DNA from: an uncultured Clostridium sp.
GTDB lineage: Bacteria; Bacillota; Clostridia; TANB77; CAG-508
Direction of reading: 5' to 3'
Length of the DNA: 64,000 nucleotides
Assembly (NCBI GenBank): GCA_900557195.1
Contig: USRT01000001.1
Coordinates: 72,770 to 136,769 of the forward strand
The notes below the pieces were generated by a model. That model saw nothing but the letters and a program-made list of their open reading frames with translations. It searched no databases and was not told the DNA's origin. A program made the position numbers and the translations under genes. This document shows, one piece after another, positions 47,129 through 58,868 of this stretch. Every line of letters starts with the position of its first letter. Within the stretch, counting starts at the first letter, position 1.

Positions 47129-50100
47129 ATTTACATTCTACTATATTTAAATTAATACAAAAGTTTATTGAAATAGTGATGAAGAAAATAGTATTTACAT
47201 TCTACCATATTTAAATTAATACAGCTACAAGCTCTTTACCTGCCTCTACCTGTGCATCATTTACATTCTACTATATTTAAATTAATACTAATTTAAACCA
47301 TATAACTATTATGCTATCTGCTTCATTTACATTCTACTATATTTAAATTAATACAGTTAAAGCTGTAACTCCTATTGTTGCTAATCCTACATTTACATTC
47401 TACTATATTTAAATTAATACTCATATTCTGTTAATGCAATTCCGGTTTCTAACATATTTACATTCTACTATATTTAAATTAATACCTAATATCTCCAATA
47501 ACAATCTATTGTAAATCATTAATTTACATTCTACTATATTTAAATTAATACAGTATTTTCTAAACACTTCTGCTTCATATAATCTATCATTTACATTCTA
47601 CTATATTTAAATTAATACTAAGTCCAAATATCTGTACTAGTAAAATATGCTAAATTTACATTCTACTATATTTAAATTAATACTCTTTTTATTTATTTCT
47701 GAATTAAACATTATTGAAAAATTTACATTCTACTATATTTAAATTAATACTTTGGTTCAAAATCTTTAATTTTTATAGCAGTTTTTCTATTTACATTCTA
47801 CTATATTTAAATTAATACGACGAAAATAAAAAAGAAATAAGACATGAAATAAATATTTACATTCTACTATATTTAAATTAATACAAAATAAGAAAAGGAG
47901 TGTACGTATGAGAAAGATATTTACATTCTACTATATTTAAATTAATACCAAATTCTTTAATTCGAGACAACATTCTTTTTAATGCATTTACATTCTACTA
48001 TATTTAAATTAATACAAAATATAAGTCTAAGAGAACTAGAAAAATTAACATTTACATTCTACTATATTTAAATTAATACCATCTGCTATTTGTTCATTTG
48101 TTTTTTTAGAAGAATTTACATTCTACTATATTTAAATTAATACCAAGTGGTATTTTATCTCCTTCCAACATTTTTAAATTTACATTCTACTATATTTAAA
48201 TTAATACAATCTTTTATTATTTCTCCTGTTTCTTCATCTATAATATTTACATTCTACTATATTTAAATTAATACTTACTAGACGGTTCTAATATTCACGG
48301 AATTATTGATTTACATTCTACTATATTTAAATTAATACATTTAATAAGAAACGAAATAGGACAAGAAACAACAAAAATTTACATTCTACTATATTTAAAT
48401 TAATACAATGTAGATGAAAAAACTCTAAAATTTGAGTGTGGTATTTACATTCTACTATATTTAAATTAATACTTGTTATACAACTTTTTGTGCTTTTGAA
48501 AAAAGAAATTTACATTCTACTATATTTAAATTAATACCTTTGTACTAATACGTCTGCAAACTCGTTAAATAATTTATTTACATTCTACTATATTTAAATT
48601 AATACATAATGCTATGATGAATATTATTATCGGAGAACGTATTTACATTCTACTATATTTAAATTAATACAATAGATTAAATTTTGAAGTAGAAAATAAT
48701 TTACAAATTTACATTCTACTATATTTAAATTAATACATAATTGGTTTAAAGTTATGTGTATTTTAATCGTAAATTTACATTCTACTATATTTAAATTAAT
48801 ACATTGGTTTAAAAATACTCACTTTTAATTTTCCCTCATTTACATTCTACTATATTTAAATTAATACTGTTTTTAAATAAAAAGATAATTGATGTTAATC
48901 ATTATATTTACATTCTACTATATTTAAATTAATACCGTTAGGATTAATTACATTATACAGTTTAGGTTTTGCATTTACATTCTACTATATTTAAATTAAT
49001 ACTATATAAATTAACGCAAGGAGAAGGAAAAAGTCGATTTACATTCTACTATATTTAAATTAATACCAAGTAAAAATAAAATTTTGCAATTAGCTAACAC
49101 ATTTACATTCTACTATATTTAAATTAATACCGAGAAAAGTTTGTGTACATATCAAAATAAAGAAAATTTACATTCTACTATATTTAAATTAATACAGAAA
49201 ACAAAAATACTTTATTATTAGTAGCAAAAGGAAATTTACATTCTACTATATTTAAATTAATACACAATGCTACTTTTTGTGTTAATGCTTCTATCTTATT
49301 TACATTCTACTATATTTAAATTAATACTTTTGCTTCTGTCATAGTAATAGAAGGTTTGTAGCTGATTTACATTCTACTATATTTAAATTAATACCTTTAT
49401 CCATAATAATATATGCTTTATTTATTCTTATTTACATTCTACTATATTTAAATTAATACCTACTAATACGCCTAATTTCACATTCAGTAACGTACCTTTA
49501 TTTACATTCTACTATATTTAAATTAATACCTAATATAAAAAACACCTACAAATTTGTCTAACAATATTTACATTCTACTATATTTAAATTAATACTAGAA
49601 AATAAAACAAAATGTAAATGTTTGATTTTATGTAAATTTACATTCTACTATATTTAAATTAATACTTCAAAATCATCTATATTATAATCTCTACCAATTG
49701 CATTTACATTCTACTATATTTAAATTAATACATTTCCAGTAGATTTTATCATTTCATAAAATTTTAAATTTACATTCTACTATATTTAAATTAATACTTC
49801 AAGATTATAAAGATTCTCAAGATGTTATTAAAGAATTTACATTCTACTATATTTAAATTAATACGTATATAATTTTAACAGGAGGTTTTAAAAAAATTGA
49901 TTTACATTCTACTATATTTAAATTAATACCCATTTTTGTAATTTTTGCCTAATTGTCCAATCAAATTTACATTCTACTATATTTAAATTAATACGAGTTA
50001 TCCAAAGTAAAATATATTTTATTTTTTAAATTTACATTCTACTATATTTAAATTAATACTTCAGAAAAAAGACAATGGTAAAACAAAAGAATGTATTTAC

Positions 50101-50385
50101 ATTCTACTATATTTAAATTAATACGGAGACAAGCACACTGCTAATTTTAAAGTTGATTTTATTTACATTCTACTATATTTAAATTAATACGCTGCATCGA
50201 TAGCTTGATAGAAAGCTTCTCCAATATTTACATTCTACTATATTTAAATTAATACTCCCCACATTAAACCTGTAGAATTACTAAATTCAACATTTACATT
50301 CTACTATATTTAAATTAATACCTTGTCTTACATTTCCAAAAAACTTTTTTACTTCATTTACATTCTACTATATTTAAATTAATAC
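47129..50385 (-). CRISPR. Type I-B CRISPR array, 50 repeats and 49 spacers
   Basis: The 30-base repeats are read on the minus strand as GTATTAATTTAAATATAG...ATGTAAAT, which has the 3' ATGTAAAT handle usual for clostridial type I-B. The first repeat after the leader is at 50356-50385 and the last is at 47129-47158. All appear identical except the one at 47193, which has a single change. Spacers are mostly 34-38 bases, with one of 40 (49596-49635). Several spacers carry ribosome-binding-site-plus-start motifs, as expected for phage or plasmid genes. The 46781-47128 stretch before the array is AT-rich and empty. Confidence 0.97.
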
Positions 50386-50448
50386 AGATCACTATTTAAT
50401 GCCCTATTTATCTAGGTTCCACATCATATTTCTGTCGATATACTATTT

Positions 50449-50477
50449 ATTATACATATTTCCTACTAATCATTCAA
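50449..50477 (-). promoter_or_regulatory. Leader promoter of the CRISPR array
   Basis: On the minus strand TTGAAT (50477-50472) and TATAAT (50454-50449) are 17 bases apart. Transcription would start about 57 bases before the first repeat, within the 50386-50510 leader. Confidence 0.75.
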
Positions 50478-50510
50478 GCCTCAATAACTAAATAGTACTT
50501 ATCTCAAGAA

Positions 50511-50566
50511 AAAAACAATCTGTCAAACTCCCTATCTTTTTGCAATATTCACGGTCGACAGATTAT
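50511..50566 (-). terminator. Terminator after cas2
   Basis: AATCTGTC and GACAGATT pair across a 30-odd base loop and are followed on the minus strand by GTTTTTTTC. It overlaps the cas2 stop codon and separates the cas operon from the array leader. Confidence 0.65.
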
Positions 50567-50877
50567 AAAAAGTTTGAAGTCTTATCCTCTTCTATTTTTC
50601 CTAAAAATTCTTTTTCTAACCATTTCTGACTTCTACTTTTAAATAAAATAACAGAATCCAAATCATCTCTTATATATTTATCCAACTCTTTTTGTAACTT
50701 TAATAACTGTGACTCTAAAAGTTCTCCTTCAAATACTGAATTCTGTATATGTACTAAATACTGTTTACATGTTTTAAATACTTTTCTTAATACTCTTTGA
50801 CCTTCTTTTTCCTCCAAATTTATATCATATACTAAAATAACATACATAAAATCACCACCACATCTTAAACCCTTCAT
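50563..50877 (-). CDS. cas2: Cas2 adaptation protein
   Basis: Cas2 is the central dimer of the Cas1-Cas2 spacer integrase. This 104-residue protein has the ferredoxin-like start YVILVYDINLEEKEGQRVLRK with the conserved Asp in beta1, and VQNSVFEGEL-like HIQNSVFEGELLESQ. Its start overlaps the cas1 end by 26 bases. Last gene of the cas operon. Confidence 0.93.
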   Translation of the reverse strand: MKGLRCGGDFMYVILVYDINLEEKEGQRVLRKVFKTCKQYLVHIQNSVFEGELLESQLLKLQKELDKYIRDDLDSVILFKSRSQKWLEKEFLGKIEEDKTSNFL

Positions 50878-51844
50878 ATGGTATATCTTCTGTTAAATAC
50901 TTTATTAATTTATATACTTCTAAACGCATTAAATATTCATAACTAACTTCTCTTCCTAATGACCTATGCTTAATCGTTGTTTGTAATCTAGAATCAAGTT
51001 CTTTTGTAATTTCTTTTCTTGCAGATTCCTTTATATATAAAAAGTTTAACCCCTTTTCAAAATCCCTCTCTGTTATTTGTTTTTTATTAAGCATAGAAAA
51101 AATAAGTCTATCTGCTATAATAGGTTTAAATATTTCTGCTATATCTAAACAAAGAGAGAATCTTCTTTCTGATGGTTCATGTAAATAGCTAATGGTTGGA
51201 TTTAATTGTGTTTTATATATTTCACTTAGTACTCTTGTATAAATCATAGTATTTACATAAGAAATTAATGAATTTATCGCATTATCTGGAGGATTTTTCA
51301 CTCTCTTTTCAAATGCTATATCCTGATTAATTATCTCATTCCAAGAATCATAATATACCTTCCTTATATTTCCTTCAATTCCCATTAGTTCTAGCACATC
51401 TTTACACAGTTTTATTTGTTTTCTTAAATATTCTATCTGTGATATATACTCATCTAATTTCTTTCCTCTATTACTATAATATTTTAAGTTTCTATATATA
51501 TTATATGAAGCTGCTTCAATAAATGCTTGTGCAATTATTATTCGCTTTTCAGGATTCACATAGTGTTCTACTTGCTTTATCAATAACTTTCCAGAAACTA
51601 ATTGTTCTTTTGGATAATAAGTTCCTGTATAAAATCCATAATAATTAAAATAATGAACACTAATTCCAAACTTTGAAAGAAAATTTAATAAACTTGTATT
51701 AAAATCAAATTCTGTCATTACATATATATCATCTACTCTTTCTACTGGGATTGATTTTTTTGTATTATCTTTATATACAATTTCTAAAGTATTATCTCTT
51801 CTTTGTAATCTTCCACTTTTATATAAATAGTATGATTGTTTCAT
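50852..51844 (-). CDS. cas1: Cas1 integrase
   Basis: Cas1 inserts new spacers. The 330-residue protein has the N-terminal beta domain (YYLYKSGRLQRRDNTLEIV) and the helical catalytic domain, with LNPTISYLHEPSERRFSLCLDIAEIFKPIIADRL holding the Glu, His and Asp metal ligands. It lies 9 bases downstream of cas4. Confidence 0.95.
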   Translation of the reverse strand: MKQSYYLYKSGRLQRRDNTLEIVYKDNTKKSIPVERVDDIYVMTEFDFNTSLLNFLSKFGISVHYFNYYGFYTGTYYPKEQLVSGKLLIKQVEHYVNPEKRIIIAQAFIEAASYNIYRNLKYYSNRGKKLDEYISQIEYLRKQIKLCKDVLELMGIEGNIRKVYYDSWNEIINQDIAFEKRVKNPPDNAINSLISYVNTMIYTRVLSEIYKTQLNPTISYLHEPSERRFSLCLDIAEIFKPIIADRLIFSMLNKKQITERDFEKGLNFLYIKESARKEITKELDSRLQTTIKHRSLGREVSYEYLMRLEVYKLIKYLTEDIPYEGFKMWW

Positions 51845-51853
51845 TTTTCCCTC

Positions 51854-52342
51854 CTATACATAACACAAATCAAAATATGCACATTTTTTACACATCTTAT
51901 CATTCATTACTTTAGGAGGCTTGTCCTCTTTTATAATCTCTTCTATGTTTTTTTCTATATTTATTAATATATCTCTATCTTCCTCTTCTAAATATATTTC
52001 TTTTGATTCTCTTATTAATGGATAATCTATCTTTGCAGAAATATTTTTCACTCCTCTTTGTTCTAAATAAAACATATAATATTTCAATTGCCATATTCCA
52101 GCATCTTCAATTGATTTTGTTTTCTTTACTTCATGTAATACAGCTCCATTTTTTATAAAATCAATATTAATAGTATCATCAATTAATATACTTTTATTTT
52201 CTCTATTATATGTAGTTTCATCTAATATCTTTCCAATTGATACTAGTTCACTATTTTGTTCCATATTTATTTCATTACAAAAATACCATAATTTTCTATG
52301 ACATATAAAGTAATAATATATCATAACTCCAGTTATCTTCAT
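51854..52342 (-). CDS. cas4: Cas4 nuclease
   Basis: Cas4 trims prespacers and checks the PAM. The 162-residue protein has an N-terminal Cys (YYFICHRKLWYF) and the C-terminal cluster CKKCAYFDLCYV for an iron-sulfur centre. The RecB-type nuclease Asp and Lys are in AVLHEVKKTKSIEDAGIWQLKYYMFYL. Fits the type I-B order cas3-cas4-cas1-cas2. Confidence 0.92.
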   Translation of the reverse strand: MKITGVMIYYYFICHRKLWYFCNEINMEQNSELVSIGKILDETTYNRENKSILIDDTINIDFIKNGAVLHEVKKTKSIEDAGIWQLKYYMFYLEQRGVKNISAKIDYPLIRESKEIYLEEEDRDILINIEKNIEEIIKEDKPPKVMNDKMCKKCAYFDLCYV

Positions 52343-52350
52343 AAGTCCTC

Positions 52351-54537
52351 CTAAAACATTCTAGAATTAAGCTCATATTCTTCATCTTTCTTCAAAATCA
52401 ATCCCATTTTTTTATCATATTTCATATCAATACAAAAGATATCATCAATATATTTAACATTGCTAATTCTATCTTGAATTTTATACTTTTGTGATACACT
52501 TATTGATGTAGTTAATTGTTCAATTTCTCTTCTTATTTCTGCTTTTTCTTTTTTATTTTGTATTTGATTATATTTTTCGAATAAATCTAAATTATCATCA
52601 TAAACAGATTTAGGAATCACCTTTATATTATCTATATTTCTTAACAGCTTCTGTGCCTCTGATTTACTTACATCATAATCCACAATATTATTTAATACAT
52701 TCATTCCATTTTCAAATTTTTGTAAAAATTTAGTTCCTTTTAAATTTTCTCTTGAATACAACTTTTCTACCATATCTACCTTTTCTTCTTCTGTTAGTAT
52801 TTGACCATCAAATTTCTGTAAAATATCTTCACTTAGTCTGCAAATATCTTTATCATAAACACAATCAATACCAGATATTTCTTTTGTATATATGTATATG
52901 TTACATTCTTCCTTTTTATATTCTCTACTTCTATAACATCTTCCAAGTCTTTGGAACAAACTATCTAATGTTGACATTTCTGTAAATAAATAATCAAAAT
53001 CAATATCTAATGATGCTTCAACAATTTGAGTAGTAATCCAAATTCCATTTTTGCCAGTTTCTGAAAACTCCCTTATTTCTTTTTCTAATTTACTTCTATC
53101 TTTAAGAATAAATCTTGAATGTAACACTTTAATATTTTCATCTTGTAACTGTTCATACAGTTCTATTGCCTTATTAACAGTATTTACTATTATTAATACT
53201 TTGCTTGTCTTTCCTTTCTGTTTTATAGTTTCAATATCCTCTATCATTTTTTCATTTCTAAGTTGTATCTTATGTCTGTTTGTCTCAGTTAAAAACTTAT
53301 CATATTTAAATTTAACTCCCATTTTTTCTAATTCTTCTTTATAGATTCCTGGAAGTGTTGCTGTCATAATCATAAATCTTCCGCCTATTTTATAAATCAT
53401 TTCGATTCCTTTTAAAAGAACTGCAACTATATCTGGAGAATATGCCTGTATTTCATCTATAACTATTTTTGAATACGATAAAGTTGCATATTCTCTTTCA
53501 TATCCCCTATACTTAAATACAAATTTGAATATTTGATCTATTGTACAAGTAGTAATTTTCTTAGATAAATTAACTGATTCTTGATAACATTCAAATGATT
53601 GCTCTATATCTGATTCTTCCTTTGCCTTTTTTTGTAAATAATCTAACGCTGTCGAATGCAATAATCCTACATTTTCATATCCAATAATACTATGAATTCT
53701 ATCATATATAGCATTAATACTTATTCTAATTGGTAAAGTAAAAAATGTTTTTGAAGAATTACTCCAAAGTAATGCCGCTTCTGTCTTTCCCATTCCAGTA
53801 GAACCTATTACAACTATATTTTCATTATCATTTTCTTTGCAAAATAACTGAAGATCATTTTCATTATATCCTTTTTGTTTCATATAACTTTGAACATAAT
53901 CCTTTATTTTTTCCTTAGTATTATCCTCAATCTGAACATGTGCAGAAGAACTATAATCTAACCTATGTAATAAACCTTTTAATAAGCAATATTCTTGATA
54001 ATATTTATCTTCCTCATTGATTCTTTTTTCACTTTTCACATCATCTAAATACCTACATTTAGGTGATTTATTTAGTTTTATACCTAATTCATCTTCAAAT
54101 TGTTCCAATTTTGGAAGTATATCTTCTTGTATAATCTTTTCTATGAGTTCTTCAATTAACATATCATTTTTTCTCTCATGATGATAAAATATAGATTGCA
54201 TTACTAATTTTCTTTCTTCCTTTGTTATATTAAAATATTTACTATCTACAAACATAGGAGATAATTGTTCATGCTTAACATCTGTATAATTGAAATTGGT
54301 TTCTATTAATGTTTTCCCTATTTTTTTTAATATTTCATTTTGAAAAGGTGTATAACACTTTCCAACATCATGATAGGTACATATTATTTCTAACAATTCC
54401 CAAAATCGCTCTTTATCCATCTTTATATTTTTTGTAATTTCTTCACCATATAAAAAACGTAATATTTTTAATCTATCTAATAATTCATTAGTATGTTTTG
54501 TAATGCTTTCTTCTGGATTGGATTTTGCATATAGCAT
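52351..54537 (-). CDS. cas3: Cas3 helicase-nuclease
   Basis: Cas3 degrades target DNA after Cascade binding. The 728-residue protein has an N-terminal HD nuclease (TYHDVGKC, FYHHERKND) and a superfamily 2 helicase with Walker A GSTGMGKTEAALLWS, DEIQ box VIDEIQAYSP, MTATLP and the motif VI region LFQRLGRCYR. Both activities look intact. Confidence 0.94.
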   Translation of the reverse strand: MLYAKSNPEESITKHTNELLDRLKILRFLYGEEITKNIKMDKERFWELLEIICTYHDVGKCYTPFQNEILKKIGKTLIETNFNYTDVKHEQLSPMFVDSKYFNITKEERKLVMQSIFYHHERKNDMLIEELIEKIIQEDILPKLEQFEDELGIKLNKSPKCRYLDDVKSEKRINEEDKYYQEYCLLKGLLHRLDYSSSAHVQIEDNTKEKIKDYVQSYMKQKGYNENDLQLFCKENDNENIVVIGSTGMGKTEAALLWSNSSKTFFTLPIRISINAIYDRIHSIIGYENVGLLHSTALDYLQKKAKEESDIEQSFECYQESVNLSKKITTCTIDQIFKFVFKYRGYEREYATLSYSKIVIDEIQAYSPDIVAVLLKGIEMIYKIGGRFMIMTATLPGIYKEELEKMGVKFKYDKFLTETNRHKIQLRNEKMIEDIETIKQKGKTSKVLIIVNTVNKAIELYEQLQDENIKVLHSRFILKDRSKLEKEIREFSETGKNGIWITTQIVEASLDIDFDYLFTEMSTLDSLFQRLGRCYRSREYKKEECNIYIYTKEISGIDCVYDKDICRLSEDILQKFDGQILTEEEKVDMVEKLYSRENLKGTKFLQKFENGMNVLNNIVDYDVSKSEAQKLLRNIDNIKVIPKSVYDDNLDLFEKYNQIQNKKEKAEIRREIEQLTTSISVSQKYKIQDRISNVKYIDDIFCIDMKYDKKMGLILKKDEEYELNSRMF

Positions 54538-54538
54538 A

Positions 54539-55198
54539 TTAGATCACCTCATTTTCATAACACCATAATATGGCTTCCCCATCTTCATCTAAATAGCCTT
54601 CTTCTATCCAAGAATTCTTTTCTATATATTTCACATTTACCTTTTTCCATTTTCTTAATTCATTTACTATTGTATATTTAGTATTTAATCTATAATTAAT
54701 TCCTGATTCTTGTCCTAAATATGTTGGAATATAAGCATTATGTCTTATTTGAATATCTTCATCAATTTGATTAATTTGTTCAATAATTTTAATTTCATCC
54801 ACTCTTACTAAATCTTCATTTCTCCCCAAAGTAAAAGTCTCTTCTCCATTTATTATATTATTATATATTTTATCAATCACTTCGTTTTCTGCCTGAACAT
54901 GAATAATCAAATTTACATTTAATAATTGATGTACATTTCTTGGCATTGATGTAACTTCTCCTTTTCCTTTGTACATTCTTAAAGTTTGATAATTACTAAA
55001 TATACTCTCAAATTCTCCTTGAACTGAAATATTCATTGGATAATACTCTCCAGATTTTGCCTGTAATATTTTATGAAACATTCCTATTACTGTAGAATAT
55101 GGTGGAAGTGGATATGTTTCTGCTACTTTAAATGCAAATGGCTTTTTATAACATGCTGTTTCTTGAAATAACTTTAATCTCATTATTTTCAAATTCAC
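54539..55198 (-). CDS. cas5: Cas5 Cascade subunit
   Basis: Cas5 caps the 5' handle of the crRNA. The 219-residue protein starts with the family pattern KIMRLKLFQETACYKKP and has YPLPPYSTVIGMFHKIL, typical of type I-B Cas5. It lies between cas7 and cas3, with one base separating it from cas3. Confidence 0.9.
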   Translation of the reverse strand: MNLKIMRLKLFQETACYKKPFAFKVAETYPLPPYSTVIGMFHKILQAKSGEYYPMNISVQGEFESIFSNYQTLRMYKGKGEVTSMPRNVHQLLNVNLIIHVQAENEVIDKIYNNIINGEETFTLGRNEDLVRVDEIKIIEQINQIDEDIQIRHNAYIPTYLGQESGINYRLNTKYTIVNELRKWKKVNVKYIEKNSWIEEGYLDEDGEAILWCYENEVI

Positions 55199-55209
55199 TC
55201 ACCCTTTTT

Positions 55210-56118
55210 CTATTTATAATATTCATTTATTTCATTTTCTAAATTCTCAAAGAAATCTTGTATATTACTTGTCTTTCCTTCAAAAACATCTGCTATTTCA
55301 TCTTCATTGCAAAATATATCTTTTACTAATCCTATCTTTGTATCTTCTTTTATGCTTTCATTTCCTAATTTCAAAGAAATAACATCTTTTAACATTTCTG
55401 TATCAATAGCAAATTTACCATTTCTTGAATCTAATTTTATTCTTCCTAAGAAAAATGGTGTATTTATTTTATAAATTCCTCCAATTATAAATACGGGACT
55501 TAAATTTTCTTGTCTTCCTCTTATTTCTCTATTTAATAACTTAATAATTTCTAATAATTCATTTACTCTTTTTATTTTTTGTTCTTTATCCAATTCAATT
55601 GTTCCATCTTTTCCTATTTTATCTAAATCAATAGTTACTGTATAAGTATAATAACTTAAATGTTGTTCAATATTGGCCAAATTCGGAAACTCGTTAATTC
55701 TATCTGCTAGTCCTTTGTTATTTAAAAATTCCATATCACTCTTATAATCTTCTAGTGATATTGCATGACTTAATCTAACAGCTGCACTCCTAATATCAGA
55801 ACCTCCATCTTTATTATCTGATTTTTTAGAAGTTTTCATATAACCAAATAAATCCATTTCCTCTGAGTCTTTAATACTTAAATCATCTTTAAATTGTACA
55901 GTACCTTTTGATTTATCTACTACTTCTAAGTTCCATCCAAATAATTCTTTTCCTAATCTTGCTATATCATAACGAATTGCTTGTCTTGATGCAAAAGTGT
56001 ATACATTTCCATTTCCTCTTGATAATTTTTTTAATTCTGATATATTTCCAATTCCTTCTCCATAATTTAAGCTTTCAGCTTTAAAAATAATACTTAAAGT
56101 TAATCCTTTTTTATCCAT
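55210..56118 (-). CDS. cas7: Cas7 Cascade backbone subunit
   Basis: Cas7 polymerises along the crRNA spacer. The 302-residue protein has the RRM-like start LTLSIIFKAESLNYGEGIGN and a Devr/Cst2-type core (RQAIRYDIARLGKELFGW, VRLSHAISLEDYKSD). The ATG at 56118 follows GAGGAGGA inside the end of cas8b, an eight-base overlap that implies translational coupling. Confidence 0.9.
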   Translation of the reverse strand: MDKKGLTLSIIFKAESLNYGEGIGNISELKKLSRGNGNVYTFASRQAIRYDIARLGKELFGWNLEVVDKSKGTVQFKDDLSIKDSEEMDLFGYMKTSKKSDNKDGGSDIRSAAVRLSHAISLEDYKSDMEFLNNKGLADRINEFPNLANIEQHLSYYTYTVTIDLDKIGKDGTIELDKEQKIKRVNELLEIIKLLNREIRGRQENLSPVFIIGGIYKINTPFFLGRIKLDSRNGKFAIDTEMLKDVISLKLGNESIKEDTKIGLVKDIFCNEDEIADVFEGKTSNIQDFFENLENEINEYYK

Positions 56119-57983
56119 TATTATTATCCTCCTCATTTTCCTTTTCATATTTATTTGAAATTAATCCAGACATAAAGCTATGTCCTATAGATTCAAAATC
56201 AAGATTTGTATCTTGCATTACTTCTAAAAAAATTGGTGATACATCTTTCCCCATAAACATATGTAGCCTAATTACAACATCCATAAATTCTGCTTTATTT
56301 CCAATTTTTATGCTATTTAACATTTTATATGTATATCCATTTAATTTATTATCTTCACCTTTTCTTTTTAATTCTTCATGCATTTGAATTCCCAGATTAT
56401 ATAATACTAATAACTTTTTATCATTCTTCTCAATTATACTTTTCACTTCCAATTCTCCTTTCTTTAACAAATTCAATTCTAATCTAGTTCTAACTGCCAA
56501 AAAGCATTCATATCCATATGAATTTTCCTTAGCTATTTCTTGTCTAATTCTGTCATTAATTATATATTTCAATTCTTTATTTTTAAGAATATAATCTACA
56601 ATCTGTAATTTATATCTATAATTTTTAATCTTATCTAAACTATTAGTAGCATAATACTTAAAAAATTGTGCTACATGCTTATTTATATTAAAATATTCCA
56701 TTCTACTATAAGCTAAATATTCCGCCTCAAATTCAACTACAAATATATTCTGTAATTGCCATTCACTTATTTTTTCCTCTTGCTTCACTATGTCTAAGAT
56801 TAATTTTTGATATGGATTTTCTGTACTTTTCTCTACTTTGGATGAATCCGAAAAATTTCTGTTTACTTTTAGAAGTTGATTTATATTTGTATCATAATTT
56901 ACAAAACTATATACTTGCTTTTCCTTGTAAATTACATTACCATTTTCATTTTCTTTCACAGTTTTAGTTATTGATGTTATTCCTGCTGGTGTACAAAATA
57001 ACATTAGTTTACACATATCGCATATTGGAAACTTTGCATTTCCATTCCAGAAAAAGTTTTCCATATTCTCACTACTAATTGCCAATGGAACGAATTTACT
57101 TTCAGAATAATTATTAGCAATAATATTTTCATTTTCGCAAATTGAACAACTAGTAAATACCTTCTCTTTTAAATAATCCTTTATATCTTGTAGAGACTTT
57201 TTCTTTTCAATATATCTCTTATTAATATTAGAATATACACTTTGCAATTCTTTTGTTATATTTTTATCTATTAATCTATCTTGTATATATTGTTTTATTT
57301 CTTCTATTTCATATTTATCTTTTACTAAATCATTTAAATATCCAACTTCTACAATATTAGATATATAATCTTTATACATTAACTCACATTGTTCTTCATA
57401 ACTTAAAGCACTTTTAACTACATTTAAAAAACTAGGTTGTCCAAAATAACTTTTACTTAGTATACTTTTAAATAGATTCATTGTTAGTCTTTTATTTATT
57501 TTTTCTTTATAAAAATTATCATTTAGAATTTTAAATATATCATCTAATTTACTTATATCATCTTTTTCTTTTATTCCATCAATCTTATTATATTCTTCGA
57601 ACATTTCTTGATAGATATCTTCATCTACCTTTTTTATTTTATCTAATTGACCTTTTATTACTAACTTTATATATTTTTTTATAGATTTTATCTTTTCTTG
57701 TTTTTCTTTGTCGTTAATTTTACTGCCATCTAACTCTTGTAATGATTGTTTTATTTGCTTAAATGAATGTTCCATTTTATTTTGCATCTTTGCTGCTATG
57801 TTATATATATCAAAAAAGTAACCGAAAATAATACTCATTAAAGTTTCTTAATGCTTCTGAATCAGTCTCTATATAATTTTCATTTTTTATAATAGCTCCT
57901 GGATTATATTTTTCCATTATATTTACAAATCCAACAATTCCAGCATTTATAAACCATTCATTTAAATACACTTTTATTTTCAC
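56111..57983 (-). CDS. cas8b: Cas8b1-type large Cascade subunit (needs +1 shift at CGG)
   Basis: Cas8b recognises the PAM and anchors Cascade. The main open frame starts only at 57838, but 53 codons in another frame upstream (GTG at 57983 after GAGGTGAG) encode the missing N-terminus, KIKVYLNEWFINAGIVGF ... NFNEYYF. They run into CGG (C at 57824), and the family sequence continues from GGT as GYFFDIYN. The joined protein is 623 residues. The zinc-finger cysteines CSICEN and CDMCK are in the middle. The 15-base gap to cas6 supports the GTG start. Without the shift no full-length Cas8b is possible. Confidence 0.88.
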
Positions 57984-57998
57984 ATACTCACCTCACTT

Positions 57999-58712
57999 CT
58001 ATATAATTTCAAACATTCCAAATCCACTTGATCTTCTACTTCCAATCCCAGCTCTATATAAAAAATTTAATAATTCTTTATTTCCAAATAGCTTAAAAGT
58101 ACCTATACTTCCTTCCATCTGTTTTTCATAAAATTTTACTACAGTTTTTCTTCCATTAACTTTTTCCAATTTAATACTATCTACAATATCCATAGAATAA
58201 TTTGTTAATTTCAATTGTTCTTTTATATTAATTTTTAATGTTTCTAAGAATTTTTCTCCTTCCACAGAAAAATAATAATCTTTTTCATTTTCTCTTTGTC
58301 TTACAATTAATGGAGACATAAATTTTATTGTTATCTCTTCTGTATTAATTTGTTTTTCTTGAATTAATACAATATTTTTTAAAGTCATTGAATTATGTTC
58401 TAAATGAAATATTTTATTTCTCTGATGATTAAATGCATTATATAAAATAACAGCTATTTCATAATCTGCAATTGATATATTTAGTTCCATTTGTTTTGAA
58501 TTTACAATAATTCTATTTTCTTTAAACTCAGAATCTTTAAAAAACACCGAAAAAGTGTATGGCTTAATAATAGGATCTTTCGCATGATATAACTTTTCAT
58601 ATATTTCATTATCATGCTCACTTAAAGACTTCTTAAAAAAGCTTAATACACTTTTTCGGTATTGAATTGACATATCTTTATTTTCTAATTCAAAAAATAA
58701 TTTGTATCTCAT
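57999..58712 (-). CDS. cas6: Cas6 pre-crRNA endonuclease
   Basis: Cas6 cuts within each repeat to release crRNAs. The 237-residue protein has two ferredoxin-like folds and ends with the glycine-rich loop GIGSRRSSGFGMFEII. The N-terminal His region (HDNEIYEKLYHAKD) may hold the catalytic residue. The ATG at 58712 follows AGGAGGTG; a longer in-frame start at 58745 has none. First gene of the cas operon. Confidence 0.92.
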   Translation of the reverse strand: MRYKLFFELENKDMSIQYRKSVLSFFKKSLSEHDNEIYEKLYHAKDPIIKPYTFSVFFKDSEFKENRIIVNSKQMELNISIADYEIAVILYNAFNHQRNKIFHLEHNSMTLKNIVLIQEKQINTEEITIKFMSPLIVRQRENEKDYYFSVEGEKFLETLKINIKEQLKLTNYSMDIVDSIKLEKVNGRKTVVKFYEKQMEGSIGTFKLFGNKELLNFLYRAGIGSRRSSGFGMFEII

Positions 58713-58812
58713 TACTTCACCTCCTAATATTTTGTATAATAGCACAACTTATTGAAGTATTTTGTCGTTTTGTGTCGATGCTTAATTGAATTTTTTTTTT
58801 ATTTTTGAATAT

Positions 58813-58868
58813 ACTTATACTATAATATTGACAAACAAATTTATTTGTAGTAATATTATAGTATAAGT
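58813..58868. promoter_or_regulatory. 56-base palindrome with an embedded plus-strand promoter, upstream of cas6
   Basis: Perfect 17-base arms (58813-58829 and 58852-58868) enclose a partly palindromic centre. On the plus strand it contains TTGACA (58828-58833), 17 bases, TAATAT (58851-58856). On the minus strand TATTATAGTATAAG offers a weaker -10 for the cas operon. It could be an operator that coordinates divergent transcription. Confidence 0.65.
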
